Origin: Nitratireductor mangrovi
GTDB taxonomy: Bacteria > Pseudomonadota > Alphaproteobacteria > Rhizobiales > Rhizobiaceae
Direction of reading: 5' to 3'
NCBI RefSeq assembly: GCF_007922615.2
Contig: NZ_CP042301.2
Span: 4,448,001-4,512,000 of the forward strand
DNA length: 64,000 nucleotides
The notes beneath the pieces were generated by a model. That model worked only from the letters and a program-made list of their open reading frames with translations, ran no database searches and was not told where the DNA came from. Positions 16,969 to 25,527 of the stretch are shown here, one piece after another (position 1 is the first letter of the stretch; each line of letters starts with the position of its first letter). The translations under genes were made by a program, and so were the position numbers.

Positions 16969-17913
16969 TTACATGCCGAGGGCGGATTTCACGGCGGCCA
17001 TGGCGTCGCCGCCGTCCATCGTGGTCACGCCTTCGAGCCACGGGCCGACCGTGTCCGGGTTGGCCTTCAGCCACGCCGTCGCCGCGTCCTGCGGATCCTG
17101 GCCGTCGTCGAGGATCGCACCCATGATCTCGTTTTCCATCTTGAGCGAGAAGACGAGATTGGTGAGCAGCTTGCCGACGTTCGGGCACTCGGTAACGTAG
17201 CCGGCGCGGACATTGGTGTGAACCGTCGCGCCGCCGTAGTTCGGACCGAACACGTCGTCGCCACCGGCCAGATAGGCCATCTCGACATTCGCGTTCATCG
17301 GATGCGGCTCCCAGCCGAGGAAGACGATGTCCTCCTTGTCGCCGACCGCCTTGGAGACGGCCGACAGCATGCCGGCTTCCGAGCTCTCCACCAGCTCGAA
17401 GCCGTCGAGCTCGAACTGGTTGTTGGAAATCATGTCGAGGATCAGCCGGTTGCCGTCATTGCCGGCCTCGATGCCGTAGATCTGGCCGTCGAGCTTGTCC
17501 TTGAACTTGGCGATGTCGCCGAAAGTCTGCAGGCCCGCGTCGAAGGTGTATTTCGGAACCGCCAGCGTGTATTTGGCGCCTTCCAGGTTGGTGGCGATCG
17601 TCTCCACCGTGCCGTCGTCCAGATAGGGCCTGATGTCAGCCTCCATGGTCGGCATCCAGTTGCCCAGGAAGACGTCGATATCCTTCGAGGCGAGCGACGT
17701 GTAGGTCACCGGCACCGACAGGATTTCCACCGTGGGCTCGTAGCCCAGCGCTTCCAGCACCACCGAGGTGGTCGCCGTCGTGGCGGTGATGTCGGTCCAG
17801 CCGACATCCGAGAAGCGCACTTCCTTGCAGCTTTCGGGATCGGCGGCGAGCGCCTGCGAGGTGAGTGCCGTTGCGAGTCCGAGCGACAAGGCAAATATCG
17901 TCTGGCGAGGCAT
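16969..17913 (-). CDS. choX: Choline-binding periplasmic protein ChoX
   Basis: 314 aa from the ATG at 17911-17913; signal peptide about 1-23 (to ALAAD). A type II periplasmic binding fold of the OpuAC class, with tryptophans in SDVGWTDITATTA and FLGNWMPTMEAD and the segment YGIEAGNDGNRLILDMI, as in the structurally known rhizobial ChoX. These aromatic residues cage the trimethylammonium group of choline. It is first in choXWV. Choline import feeds glycine betaine synthesis for osmoprotection or carbon and nitrogen use. Preference for choline over betaine is inferred from similarity. Confidence 0.87.
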   Translation of the reverse strand: MPRQTIFALSLGLATALTSQALAADPESCKEVRFSDVGWTDITATTATTSVVLEALGYEPTVEILSVPVTYTSLASKDIDVFLGNWMPTMEADIRPYLDDGTVETIATNLEGAKYTLAVPKYTFDAGLQTFGDIAKFKDKLDGQIYGIEAGNDGNRLILDMISNNQFELDGFELVESSEAGMLSAVSKAVGDKEDIVFLGWEPHPMNANVEMAYLAGGDDVFGPNYGGATVHTNVRAGYVTECPNVGKLLTNLVFSLKMENEIMGAILDDGQDPQDAATAWLKANPDTVGPWLEGVTTMDGGDAMAAVKSALGM

Positions 17914-18127
17914 TGAGGTGTTCTCCCTGTTGTTGTTGGCGGCCCATCGCGGCTCTGCTGGCAATAAGCCAAACACCATTTCAGGCCGTATTCAAGCGTG
18001 TCTGGATGCGCGGGGCATCCGGGTTGTCTCAGTCAATCGGATTTGGGCGCGAAGATCGTCGCGATCGCGGCTCAAGATTACCGGGGCACGCCTTGGAAAA
18101 ATTTGCCGATATCCCTCCGATTTTTTA

Positions 18128-18147
18128 TTGATTGTGCAGTCAATCAA
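18128..18147 (-). promoter_or_regulatory. Dyad operator upstream of choX (BetI-like)
   Basis: TTGATTG and CAATCAA form a perfect 7-bp inverted repeat with a 6-base spacer, flanked by A/T runs, about 215 bases before choX. The half-sites resemble those I recall for the TetR-type choline regulator BetI. No betI gene is in the window. The rest of 17914-18312 (399 bases, between choX and tdk) shows no gene. Confidence 0.5.
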
Positions 18148-18312
18148 AAAAAGTCGAGCCGACCGGCAATGTCAAGCCGGAAACGGATTGCGCCAGGATT
18201 CCGTCTCTTGGGTGCGGGCAAGGCGCGACTTGTTCGGCTTCGCGGCGCCTTTTCCAGTGGAACGCTGCGACTGGCGACTCCCATCATGGCTGCGGCTTGG
18301 CCTAATAGACGA

Positions 18313-18942
18313 ATGGCCAAGCTCTACTTTCACTACGCGACCATGAACGCCGGCAAGTCGACCATGTTGCTGCAGGCGTCCTACAATTACCGTGAGCGCG
18401 GAATGACGACGATGGAGTTCATCGCCGCCTTCGACGACCGAGCCGGTCGCGGCCGCATCGGCTCGCGCATCGGCCTGGCCGCCGAGGCCGAGACCTTCCG
18501 CCATGGCGACGATCTTTTTGCCCGCATCGCCGAGCATCACGACCATACCTCGGTGCATTGCGTCTTCGTCGACGAGGCACAGTTTCTCGACGAGGAACAG
18601 GTCTGGCAGCTGGCGCGCGTTGTCGACCGGCTCGACATCCCGGTCATGTGCTATGGCCTGAGGGTCGATTTCCAGGGCAAGCTCTTTCCCGGCTCGCATG
18701 CGCTGCTGGCGATCGCCGACGAACTGCGCGAGGTGCGCACCATCTGCCGCTGCGGCCGCAAGGCGACGATGGTCGTGCGGCTCGGACCGGACGGCAAGGT
18801 TGCCCGGCAGGGCGACCAGGTGGTGATCGGCGGCGACGACAAATATGTCTCGCTCTGCCGCCGGCACTGGGAAGAGGAGATGGGCCGCTGGCCGGCCGAG
18901 GATCTGATCGGCTTTGCCGGCGAGCGGAGTCGCGCCCGCTAA
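18313..18942 (+). CDS. tdk: Thymidine kinase
   Basis: 209 aa, class II thymidine kinase. P-loop ATMNAGKST at about 9-17, catalytic Glu 88 in VDEAQFL, and the structural zinc site C145, C147, C182, H185 (TICRCG and LCRRHW). It phosphorylates thymidine to dTMP in the salvage pathway. The start ATG at 18313 places the P-loop at the usual position; the longer open frame upstream is non-homologous. It stands alone, divergent from choXWV. Confidence 0.95.
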   Translation: MAKLYFHYATMNAGKSTMLLQASYNYRERGMTTMEFIAAFDDRAGRGRIGSRIGLAAEAETFRHGDDLFARIAEHHDHTSVHCVFVDEAQFLDEEQVWQLARVVDRLDIPVMCYGLRVDFQGKLFPGSHALLAIADELREVRTICRCGRKATMVVRLGPDGKVARQGDQVVIGGDDKYVSLCRRHWEEEMGRWPAEDLIGFAGERSRAR

Positions 18943-19077
18943 TTCGCGTGGTAGTGCAGATTCCGACCGGCTGAACCGCAGGCAACACCGCGACTTTCAT
19001 TCGCAACAATCGCCCCATATATTCGGTCCCGCTGCCGCGCGACCGCCGGTATTCGATCAGCCCGTTGGAGGAACTGG

Positions 19078-20166
19078 ATGGCGACCTTGCAGAACTTCGA
19101 TGCCGAAATTGCCAAGACCAGGAAGACGGTCGAGGATATGCGGTCCAAGATCGAGCAGTCCGGCATCGTGCTCGACAAGATCGCCCAGACCGACAAGAAG
19201 ATCGGCGAGGTCGACTTCGACATCGAGAACGCTCGCATCGAGGACGTCATCAAGCAGCAGAAGACCATGGAGGCGAATATCGCCGACCTGATCATCGGTC
19301 TCGAGGACGCCACCAATGTCTTCGGCAGCGAATTCGAGAGCATGAAGAGCTACACCGGCTGGGAGACCTTCGTCGGCTTCTTCTCCAAGCAGCGCCAGCA
19401 GCGGATGCGCACGGAGCGCGTGCGCAACATGTCGCTGGCCGGCAATTTGCAGGAACTGCTCGGCAAGTCCGACACCATCGTCGGCATCCTGACCGACCAG
19501 AAGCAGGTGCTCGACGACCGCTACAAGACCTCCGAGGCCAGCCTTGCTCAGGTGATCGAGCGCCGCAAGTCGACCATGGACGAGCTGACGGCGACCCAGA
19601 AGCGCATCGAGGAACTGAACCCGCTGCTGCTCGACATCGAAAACCGCATCTCCGCCTCGACCAGCCAGGCCGAGCGCACCGAGCTGGAAGGCGAGCGCTC
19701 CAAGCTCGCGACCGAATACAATGAGAAGCAGGCCAAGGAGCAGGAACTGCTGGCCGAGAGCCAGACGCTGGAGCGCTACACGTCGATGTTCCAGACCTTC
19801 GTCGATTCGCTCAACAACCAGATCGCGGCCCAGAACACGCTGATCAACAAACTGACCATCGATACCGAGCAGCGCATTGTTCTGTACAAGGCGCTGGAGG
19901 ACTCTTTGAAGACGGCCGCCCAGCAGGATGTCGCCCACCGGATCAACACGCTCGGCAGCCAGGTCGACAACACCGCCGAGGAGACGATGGCCGGCATCGG
20001 CGCCGCCGCCCAGCGCCACATCGGCGATCTGCTCGAGCTGCACGAGAAGAACATGGTCACGACCGCCGACATCCAGCGGCGCAAGAAACTCGCCGACGAT
20101 GCCTTCGCGCGCCGCTTCGAGGACGTGATGAAGAAGCACAACGCGGCCGACTACGTGCGGCAGTAG
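19078..20166 (+). CDS. Coiled-coil cytoplasmic protein of an AAA+ gene block (unknown function)
   Basis: 362 aa with no signal peptide or membrane segment. It is mostly helical and highly charged: an N-terminal helical part with DFDIENARIEDVIKQQKTMEAN, a segment around residue 100 with GWETFVGFFSKQRQQRMRTERV, then long coiled coil (about 140-240). A C-terminal helical domain contains the stretch NNQIAAQNTLINKLTIDTEQ. Overall shape recalls TelA-type toxic-anion-resistance proteins, but I cannot claim homology. First gene of a block with 9-, 33- and 17-base spacings, apart from one insertion. A plausible ribosome site (GGAGG) precedes the ATG. Function unknown. Confidence 0.85.
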   Translation: MATLQNFDAEIAKTRKTVEDMRSKIEQSGIVLDKIAQTDKKIGEVDFDIENARIEDVIKQQKTMEANIADLIIGLEDATNVFGSEFESMKSYTGWETFVGFFSKQRQQRMRTERVRNMSLAGNLQELLGKSDTIVGILTDQKQVLDDRYKTSEASLAQVIERRKSTMDELTATQKRIEELNPLLLDIENRISASTSQAERTELEGERSKLATEYNEKQAKEQELLAESQTLERYTSMFQTFVDSLNNQIAAQNTLINKLTIDTEQRIVLYKALEDSLKTAAQQDVAHRINTLGSQVDNTAEETMAGIGAAAQRHIGDLLELHEKNMVTTADIQRRKKLADDAFARRFEDVMKKHNAADYVRQ

Positions 20167-20175
20167 CCAGGCCGC

Positions 20176-21321
20176 ATGACCGACGCGAATTCCTCAGCGA
20201 TCCGCTACTTCGACGCCATTTCGGCCGCGCTGTCGGGGCTGGACATCTTTCTGCGCCACGACAATTCGCCGCTTTACGGCCACGGCCTCGTGGCCCAGAT
20301 CGTCGCCGAATATATCGTGCGGCTTGAAAACTCGTTCTCGTGCTGGCGCAACCGGCTCGGTTTCACCAAGAGCTTCCGCATCTCGCGCGCCGAAAGCGGC
20401 TTCCCGGTGTTCCAGAACGTCATGGAGCTCGACCGCGACCGCCGCACCGCGGAGCAGAAGCTCGCAGCCATCCCGCAGGCCGGGGAACTGCGAGCCGAGA
20501 TGGTCGACTTCATCCTGAGGCACAAGGCCTTTCCCGAAACGCTGCAGCGTTCGATGGCCGAGCGGCTCTATCTGGAGGATGTCGGCACCGGCCTGGTATT
20601 TCCGCCCTTCGTGCTGCCGAAGACGGTGCGGGTTTCCGTCAACCCCAAGACGATGCGGCCCTATTGCCTGGTCCACTGGGGGGCCTTCGACGGCAGCGCC
20701 AACCTGCCGCTGGTCTACATGGCGATGATCGAGGACTCTTCGCCCGATATGGTCGAGGCGCTGGTCACCCGCGACGGCAAGCTCAACGAGAGCGTGCCGG
20801 TGCCGCTGCCGGTCGACGGCCTGCTTAACCCGCAGCTGGCGCACCGTTTCGACGATTTCGCCGAGAAGAACTCCGCCTATTCGCTGTCGCCGGCCACCAT
20901 CGCCGGCAATCTCGACAAGGATTTCGACACTCTGCACCCCAAGCAGTTGCGCCGCGTCGTGCTCGGGCCGTTTTATTCGGCCGGCATCACCGAGCACAAT
21001 TCGCGCGTCGCCGAGGTGCTCGAGAAGGTTCGCAAGCCCGAGAACGCCTGGCTCCTGACCTGGACCATCCAGGAAGTGTTTTCCAAGGGAGAGAAGCCGG
21101 CGCGCCGCGGCCTGTGGTCGAGCGAGCCGGCCCGCGACGAATTTTTCATCAACACCGATGACCTAGAGGCGGCGCGCCAGGGCGTGAGTTCCTACGAGAA
21201 GCATGCCCTGGTGCCGCACGAGGCCTACCAGGCGCTCTATGCCGCCGGCGAGGCGCAGAAGGTCTTTGCCGGCTACAAGGTCCACATCCTGTCCGGCGAG
21301 CGGGTCATCAGCGATGTCTGA
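20176..21321 (+). CDS. Conserved protein of unknown function in the AAA+ block
   Basis: 381 aa, soluble, no recognisable catalytic motif and no membrane helix. It has a helical N-terminal third (with CWRNRLGFTKSFRISRAES), then a mixed alpha/beta region with LPKTVRVSVNPKTMRPYCLVHWGAFDGS and a C-terminal part containing a tryptophan-rich stretch (AWLLTWTIQEVFSKGE). It starts 9 bases after the coiled-coil gene and ends 33 bases before the AAA+ gene, so co-transcription and joint function are likely. I do not recognise the family. Confidence 0.82.
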   Translation: MTDANSSAIRYFDAISAALSGLDIFLRHDNSPLYGHGLVAQIVAEYIVRLENSFSCWRNRLGFTKSFRISRAESGFPVFQNVMELDRDRRTAEQKLAAIPQAGELRAEMVDFILRHKAFPETLQRSMAERLYLEDVGTGLVFPPFVLPKTVRVSVNPKTMRPYCLVHWGAFDGSANLPLVYMAMIEDSSPDMVEALVTRDGKLNESVPVPLPVDGLLNPQLAHRFDDFAEKNSAYSLSPATIAGNLDKDFDTLHPKQLRRVVLGPFYSAGITEHNSRVAEVLEKVRKPENAWLLTWTIQEVFSKGEKPARRGLWSSEPARDEFFINTDDLEAARQGVSSYEKHALVPHEAYQALYAAGEAQKVFAGYKVHILSGERVISDV

Positions 21322-21354
21322 GACGTAGGCTGCATATCAAATGCGGGGACGAGC

Positions 21355-23265
21355 ATGGATACCGGTCTGACGACGATCGACGAAGCCGACATCGAAAAGC
21401 ACCGCGCCGTCGCGCAGGGCATGGTCACGCGAGTCATCGTCATGGAGGACAGCGGCAGCCGCTCCTCGACCGCGCTTGCCGGCACCGGCCGCCGCTTTGT
21501 CTCCACCGTGTCCACCGGCTCGGTGCGCCGCACCCGCGAGGTCGAGCTCACAAAGACCATCGAGGCCGTCCGCGCCGACGACGTCCTGCTTTCGATCCTC
21601 CAGCACACGCTGCTTTTCCGCGCCCGCCGCGGCATCGCCGTGGCGCTGGCGATCGGCGAGGTGTTTGCGCAAGGCTCCGAGCTTGAAAGCCTGCAGGCCA
21701 AGAACAGCCGCTCGCCGCTCGAAGGCGAGGAGGCCTCGCGCTTCAAGCGGCTCCTGTCCGCCTCAGCCTATGTCGCCGCCTTCAGCTTTGCTTCCTATCT
21801 GCTCCAGACCATCGAGAGCGATGCCGAGGCGCCTAACGATGTCGAGGAGCCGGATTTCCTGTTCGACACCCCGCAGGACGCGCTGAAATCGATGGTCGCC
21901 GGCCTCGATGCCGCGATCGGGGGCTCGAAGGACGACCACGATCTGATGAGCCGGGCGCGCGCCTTCGCCCGCACCGCCATCGAGGGGCTGTTGTCGCGCA
22001 AGGGCCGCTTCGACGGGCTCGGTCCGTTCGAGGACGCCCATATCCGCATCGACCAGGACGACTTCACCATCGACGGTTTCGACGTCGCGCCGGGCCAGAA
22101 GCGCAAGCCGCTGGTGATGACGTTCAAGAAGCCCAACGAGATCGTCGGCAACCACATTGCCAAATACCAGGCCATGAAGCTTGCCAAGATGCTGATGGCC
22201 TATGATTTCGATCGCCAGCTCAACCCCTTCGTCGATCTCGGCGGCTTCCTGTTCACCTTCATCGGCGACGGCGCGCCCGGCACCGGCAAGACCATCCTGA
22301 TCCAGATGACCGCCGGGCTCATCAACGAATATTGCCGGATCGCCGGCTACCCGTTCCACTACGAGAATTTCGGCGTCGACCAGATTTCTTCCTATCAGGG
22401 CAAGTCTGGCCAGAACTGCAAGCAGTTCGTCAACAACGTGCTGAACCCGCGCGCCATCGGTTTCGGCACTGTCGACGACATCGACCAGGTGGCGGCCAAG
22501 CGCTCCGACGACCGCGCCTCGGCCGGCCAGCAGGAAATCACCGGCGTCCTGATGGAAAGCTTCGCCGGCGCCTCCACTGTCGTGCGCGGCAACTGTTCCT
22601 TCGGCATGTTTTCCAACTATCCCGAAAATGTCGACGATGCGCTTCGCCAGCGTGCCGGCGCCCGCTGGCTGGTCGATGGTCCGCAGACGCGCGACGACTA
22701 TATCGACATCTTCGTGCTTCTGGCCGGCAAGAACCACAAGATCCCGCTCGGCGACCACCAGCTCTTCGACGCCCAGATCATCCAGCGCGCCGTCAACACC
22801 GCCTACGAGCAGCATTCGAAACCGCAGGAGGAGGGGCTGCAGAAGGTCTATGAGCACTATCTCGGCGCGCATGGCGAGCCGAGGACGATGGCCGATATCG
22901 GTGCCTACCTGCACATGATCAAGGAGGCCGAGCCGCGCTTCACCGGCCGGGCGATCAAGAACATCACCGACGCCATCAAGATGCGGGCCATGGACATCGA
23001 GCTTCCCGACGACTGGTTCGAGAAGCCCGAGACCTTCATGCACAAGTCCTACGACGACAAGAAGGCGATGATCGAGGAACTGCGCGGCCCGTTCTCGATG
23101 GCCATGGTGATGCAGGAGATCAACCGCTACGCCGATTCCGAGTTCCGCTATTCCGACCGCTCCGACGATGCCGCCGTCTCGACCATGATCCGCGACGCCC
23201 GCCTGCGCGAGCGTGCCGTGCGCGAGATCGAGGAGATGAAGAAGCAAGGGCGCTGGAATGCGTGA
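21355..23265 (+). CDS. AAA+ family ATPase of unknown function
   Basis: 636 aa. The first 290 residues form an unrecognised helical/mixed N-terminal region. The AAA core follows: Walker A GDGAPGTGKT (304-313), Walker B-like IGFGTVDDID (368-377), sensor-1 Asn in GMFSNYPENVDDA (about 421) and Arg-finger candidates in RQRAGARW (431-437). A helical C-terminal domain (about 500-636) ends in a basic, charged helix. No protease, helicase or membrane segment is present, so it is probably a remodelling ATPase acting on its operon partners. It is third in the block and directly upstream of the inserted toxin-antitoxin pair. Confidence 0.88.
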   Translation: MDTGLTTIDEADIEKHRAVAQGMVTRVIVMEDSGSRSSTALAGTGRRFVSTVSTGSVRRTREVELTKTIEAVRADDVLLSILQHTLLFRARRGIAVALAIGEVFAQGSELESLQAKNSRSPLEGEEASRFKRLLSASAYVAAFSFASYLLQTIESDAEAPNDVEEPDFLFDTPQDALKSMVAGLDAAIGGSKDDHDLMSRARAFARTAIEGLLSRKGRFDGLGPFEDAHIRIDQDDFTIDGFDVAPGQKRKPLVMTFKKPNEIVGNHIAKYQAMKLAKMLMAYDFDRQLNPFVDLGGFLFTFIGDGAPGTGKTILIQMTAGLINEYCRIAGYPFHYENFGVDQISSYQGKSGQNCKQFVNNVLNPRAIGFGTVDDIDQVAAKRSDDRASAGQQEITGVLMESFAGASTVVRGNCSFGMFSNYPENVDDALRQRAGARWLVDGPQTRDDYIDIFVLLAGKNHKIPLGDHQLFDAQIIQRAVNTAYEQHSKPQEEGLQKVYEHYLGAHGEPRTMADIGAYLHMIKEAEPRFTGRAIKNITDAIKMRAMDIELPDDWFEKPETFMHKSYDDKKAMIEELRGPFSMAMVMQEINRYADSEFRYSDRSDDAAVSTMIRDARLRERAVREIEEMKKQGRWNA

Positions 23266-23271
23266 ACATCC

Positions 23272-23291
23272 TCTCCCCGTCTACGGGGAGA
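23272..23291. repeat. Short palindrome TCTCCCCG / CGGGGAGA
   Basis: An 8-bp perfect stem with a 4-base loop lies 6 bases after the AAA+ gene stop, where the toxin-antitoxin insertion begins. Palindromes of this type recur between genes in related genomes. It could act as a transcript end or be an insertion-prone site; there is no T-run. Confidence 0.55.
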
Positions 23292-23337
23292 AGATACGCC
23301 GTGTCATTCGTTGCCCCGATCTAGACCGCACCGGCGG

Positions 23338-23694
23338 TCATGTGCCGCCCAACAGCCTCTTCAGCATATGCTTTTGGTGATCCTGTCCGCCAAAGAAGAT
23401 GGCGAGCACGGTGACGCGCTCGTTGTGCTCATCGACTGTGAAATAGACGATCGCGGCATCTTTTGTGACCTGTCTCAGCCCCGGCAGCAGGTCTTCCCGT
23501 AGCGTCCCCTGGAAAGGCGCCCGGCCAAGGCGCCCCATGGCGTCTTCGATGACGTGAATACGGTTGGCCGCGCGGCGGTAAGCCTCATCCGGCATGTCGC
23601 CGAACTCGCGGTACGAGGCGAAAAGGTGGTCGAAGATCAGTTCGAGGTCATTGCGCGCCGCCGCCGACCGGACGACGGCGAACGGTCGCTTCAA
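23338..23694 (-). CDS. parE: ParE/RelE-superfamily toxin
   Basis: 118 aa. The start is the TTG at 23692-23694, which overlaps the antitoxin stop in a TTGA arrangement; the open frame further upstream only shadows the antitoxin. The small fold matches ParE-type toxins: two N-terminal helices (AARNDLELIFDHLFASYREFG...RAANRIHVIEDAMGRLG), then a beta-sheet ending VTVLAIFFGGQDHQKHMLKRL. ParE toxins poison DNA gyrase; RelE relatives cut mRNA. Which applies cannot be told. Translational coupling to parD supports the pair. Confidence 0.82.
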   Translation of the reverse strand: MKRPFAVVRSAAARNDLELIFDHLFASYREFGDMPDEAYRRAANRIHVIEDAMGRLGRAPFQGTLREDLLPGLRQVTKDAAIVYFTVDEHNERVTVLAIFFGGQDHQKHMLKRLLGGT

Positions 23695-23960
23695 AGCCCG
23701 AGTTCCGAGCGCTTTCGCGCCAACATGGCTTTCGTCTCGTCCCGGGATTCTTCCAGCGGGACAAACGGGCCCTTCGCCCGCTCTTCGAGCAAGGCCCTTA
23801 GCGCCGCCGTTTCCAGATCGCGGGCCTCGGTCTCGGCGCGCACAAGCTCGAGACCCCGCTGCACGACCGCGCTCAGGCTGGCGTAGCGTCCTTCCTCGAC
23901 AAGCGTCCGGGCGTAGGCGTCCTGGGATTTGGAGATGGAAACGGAAGCCTTGACCGACAT
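23691..23960 (-). CDS. parD: ParD-family (ribbon-helix-helix) antitoxin
   Basis: 89 aa from the ATG at 23958-23960. The N-terminal ribbon-helix-helix DNA-binding part (about 1-45; VKASVSISKSQDAYARTLVEEGRYASLSAVVQRGLE) is typical of ParD/CopG antitoxins, followed by an acidic helical toxin-binding tail. It should neutralise the ParE-like toxin and repress the operon. The pair lies on the opposite strand within the + strand AAA+ block. Confidence 0.85.
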   Translation of the reverse strand: MSVKASVSISKSQDAYARTLVEEGRYASLSAVVQRGLELVRAETEARDLETAALRALLEERAKGPFVPLEESRDETKAMLARKRSELGL

Positions 23961-23977
23961 TTGTGTCTCCTGAATTG

Positions 23978-23988
23978 CTACTGAGTAG
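23978..23988 (-). promoter_or_regulatory. Small dyad upstream of parD (possible autoregulatory operator)
   Basis: CTACT-G-AGTAG, an 11-base perfect dyad, lies 18 bases before the antitoxin start, where ParD-type proteins usually bind to repress their own promoter. Short, so the call is tentative. Confidence 0.35.
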
Positions 23989-23999
23989 TATGCCTTCAT

Positions 24000-24159
24000 C
24001 TCGAGAGAGTTGCAATTCGGGTGATGGCGGTCCTGCCAGGCCTAAGCCTGGCGCGACAACCGGTATCGTGAGCGCCTTGCGAAGCTTGAGAAGCGTTCCG
24101 CGAACGTTTACGAGTTCGTGTCCGCCCTCGTAGATCGCGCTGATCGTGCTCTGCCGCAA
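24000..24159 (-). pseudogene. Possible relic of a HipB/XRE-type helix-turn-helix gene
   Basis: On the minus strand this stretch encodes RQSTISAIYEGGHELVNVR followed by GTLLKLRKAL. That resembles the second half of a HipB-like helix-turn-helix domain (recognition helix SQSTISAIE plus the next helix). It is preceded directly by an in-frame TGA and has no proper upstream half. It may be a decayed antitoxin or regulator left by the event that brought the parDE pair. It could also be chance; there is no second line of evidence. Confidence 0.25.
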
Positions 24160-24223
24160 TCATCGTCCGTTCTTGGTTGGTCGGGCAAATACGTGGCAAC
24201 GCATCGGATTTCATCTTCGGTTC

Positions 24224-25510
24224 ATGGACCTCCTGCGCGAAAATGAACTGATCTACGGGCGGCTGATGCGGGTCGAGGAGCCGCACCTCGTGGCGCGTTA
24301 CAACAAGGCGCTGGCCGCCTTCGGCCTCAAGCCGAGCGAGCTCGATGCCTTCGAAATCGACCGCACCGGCTTTTCTCCGCAGATCGCCGAGGAACTCGGC
24401 GACAACCACTACCTTGATCCCAACGAGGTCAACCGCCGTTTCATCATCCTGTCGCCGCAGCAGGCCGAACTGCCGGTGGTCCACACCGCGTTCTCCAACA
24501 CCTCTCAACTCATGTACGAGTTCTTCACCCGCAATCGCCGGGCGATCGACGCGCTGACCATCAAGGACGTCATCTACGGCGAGATCGAGGACACGGTCGC
24601 CAAGGTCGAGGATATCGAGGACCTGCTTTCCATCAACCAGGTCGAGTTCCGGGTGCTGTCGGCCGAGGACGTGCTCGGCAAGGCAGCCGAGCTTGGCCGC
24701 CTGGCCGACCGGCTGAAGCAGGATCCGGACGCCTGGCGCGACGATGCCTTGCTCAAGCGCATGGTCGAGCTTGCCACGGTGACCGGCGACATCCGCGAAA
24801 ACGCACTGGTGCCCGACCAGGTGATCTTCCGCCACAACGCCTTCTGGACCAGCCATTTCGGCGGGCTCTACGTCTTTGTCGATCCCGACGTGACCACCGT
24901 GATCTCAGACCCGGACGCACCCGGCTATCGCCGCTCTCGGCCCTGGCAGGTCAGCTACCTGTCGAGCCGCGATCATGACCGGGTCTTCCGCTTCCTGCTC
25001 GATTCGGGTCGGCTCGACCTGCCGCGCGAATCCTGGCTCGGCCGTTCCGGCTATCTCGAGCACCGCGCCGAGATGGCGGTGCGAAAGCTGATCCGCGCCG
25101 AGGAGCCCGACACCGACCTGACCAGGGTCGACAAGGTCTGGCTCCAGACCTGGATCCATCGCCACGCCGACCTCATCCGCCGCGACGGAACCTTTCCCTT
25201 CCTCAACGCTGCCAAGCGGGAGGCGGCCCAGACCGGCCAGATCGACCTCGACGAGGTTCCGTCCGAACGGCGCTTCCTGGTCGTGCGGGCCAAGCCGGGC
25301 CATCCCGACGCATGGCTCACCAACCGGCTGATCTCGGATTTCGTGCCCGAGGACTTCGTTTCGCGCTATGTCTTCAACAAGCAGGGTTTTTACCGCGACT
25401 ACGAGGACATGAGCGGCAACTGGCGCCATCACGTTGTGGAGACGCTCAAATCCACCTACCTGCGTGACAAGGCCGAGTTCCGCGCAAAGCTCTACGGGCT
25501 GAAGGACTGA
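24224..25510 (+). CDS. DUF6638-type protein of the AAA+ block
   Basis: 428 aa from the ATG at 24224; the 26 upstream open codons lack conservation-like character. A soluble mixed alpha/beta protein opening DLLRENELIYGRLMRVEEPHLV. A regularly alternating middle region includes HNAFWTSHFGGLYVFVDPDVTTVIS, and a charged C-terminal part ends in KAEFRAKLYGLKD. No catalytic motif recognised. I assign the DUF6638 name from its recurring position next to AAA ATPase and DUF2333 genes in Rhizobiales, from memory. It is 17 bases upstream of the DUF2333 gene and would follow the AAA+ gene directly but for the parDE insertion. Confidence 0.78.
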   Translation: MDLLRENELIYGRLMRVEEPHLVARYNKALAAFGLKPSELDAFEIDRTGFSPQIAEELGDNHYLDPNEVNRRFIILSPQQAELPVVHTAFSNTSQLMYEFFTRNRRAIDALTIKDVIYGEIEDTVAKVEDIEDLLSINQVEFRVLSAEDVLGKAAELGRLADRLKQDPDAWRDDALLKRMVELATVTGDIRENALVPDQVIFRHNAFWTSHFGGLYVFVDPDVTTVISDPDAPGYRRSRPWQVSYLSSRDHDRVFRFLLDSGRLDLPRESWLGRSGYLEHRAEMAVRKLIRAEEPDTDLTRVDKVWLQTWIHRHADLIRRDGTFPFLNAAKREAAQTGQIDLDEVPSERRFLVVRAKPGHPDAWLTNRLISDFVPEDFVSRYVFNKQGFYRDYEDMSGNWRHHVVETLKSTYLRDKAEFRAKLYGLKD

Positions 25511-25527
25511 AAGAGGTTACAGGGCAC

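Noticed and set aside
20194..23247. Long minus-strand frames opposite the AAA+ block
   Set aside because: They have biased composition and no motif, while the + strand has Walker motifs, normal codon use and tight gene spacing.
23266..24223. Idea that the parDE segment is part of a transposon or integron
   Set aside because: No transposase, terminal inverted repeats longer than a short palindrome, or target duplications could be seen.
23960..24856. Minus-strand frame extending over the DUF6638 gene
   Set aside because: Shadow of the + strand gene; only the segment 24000-24159 in another frame shows a helix-turn-helix resemblance.
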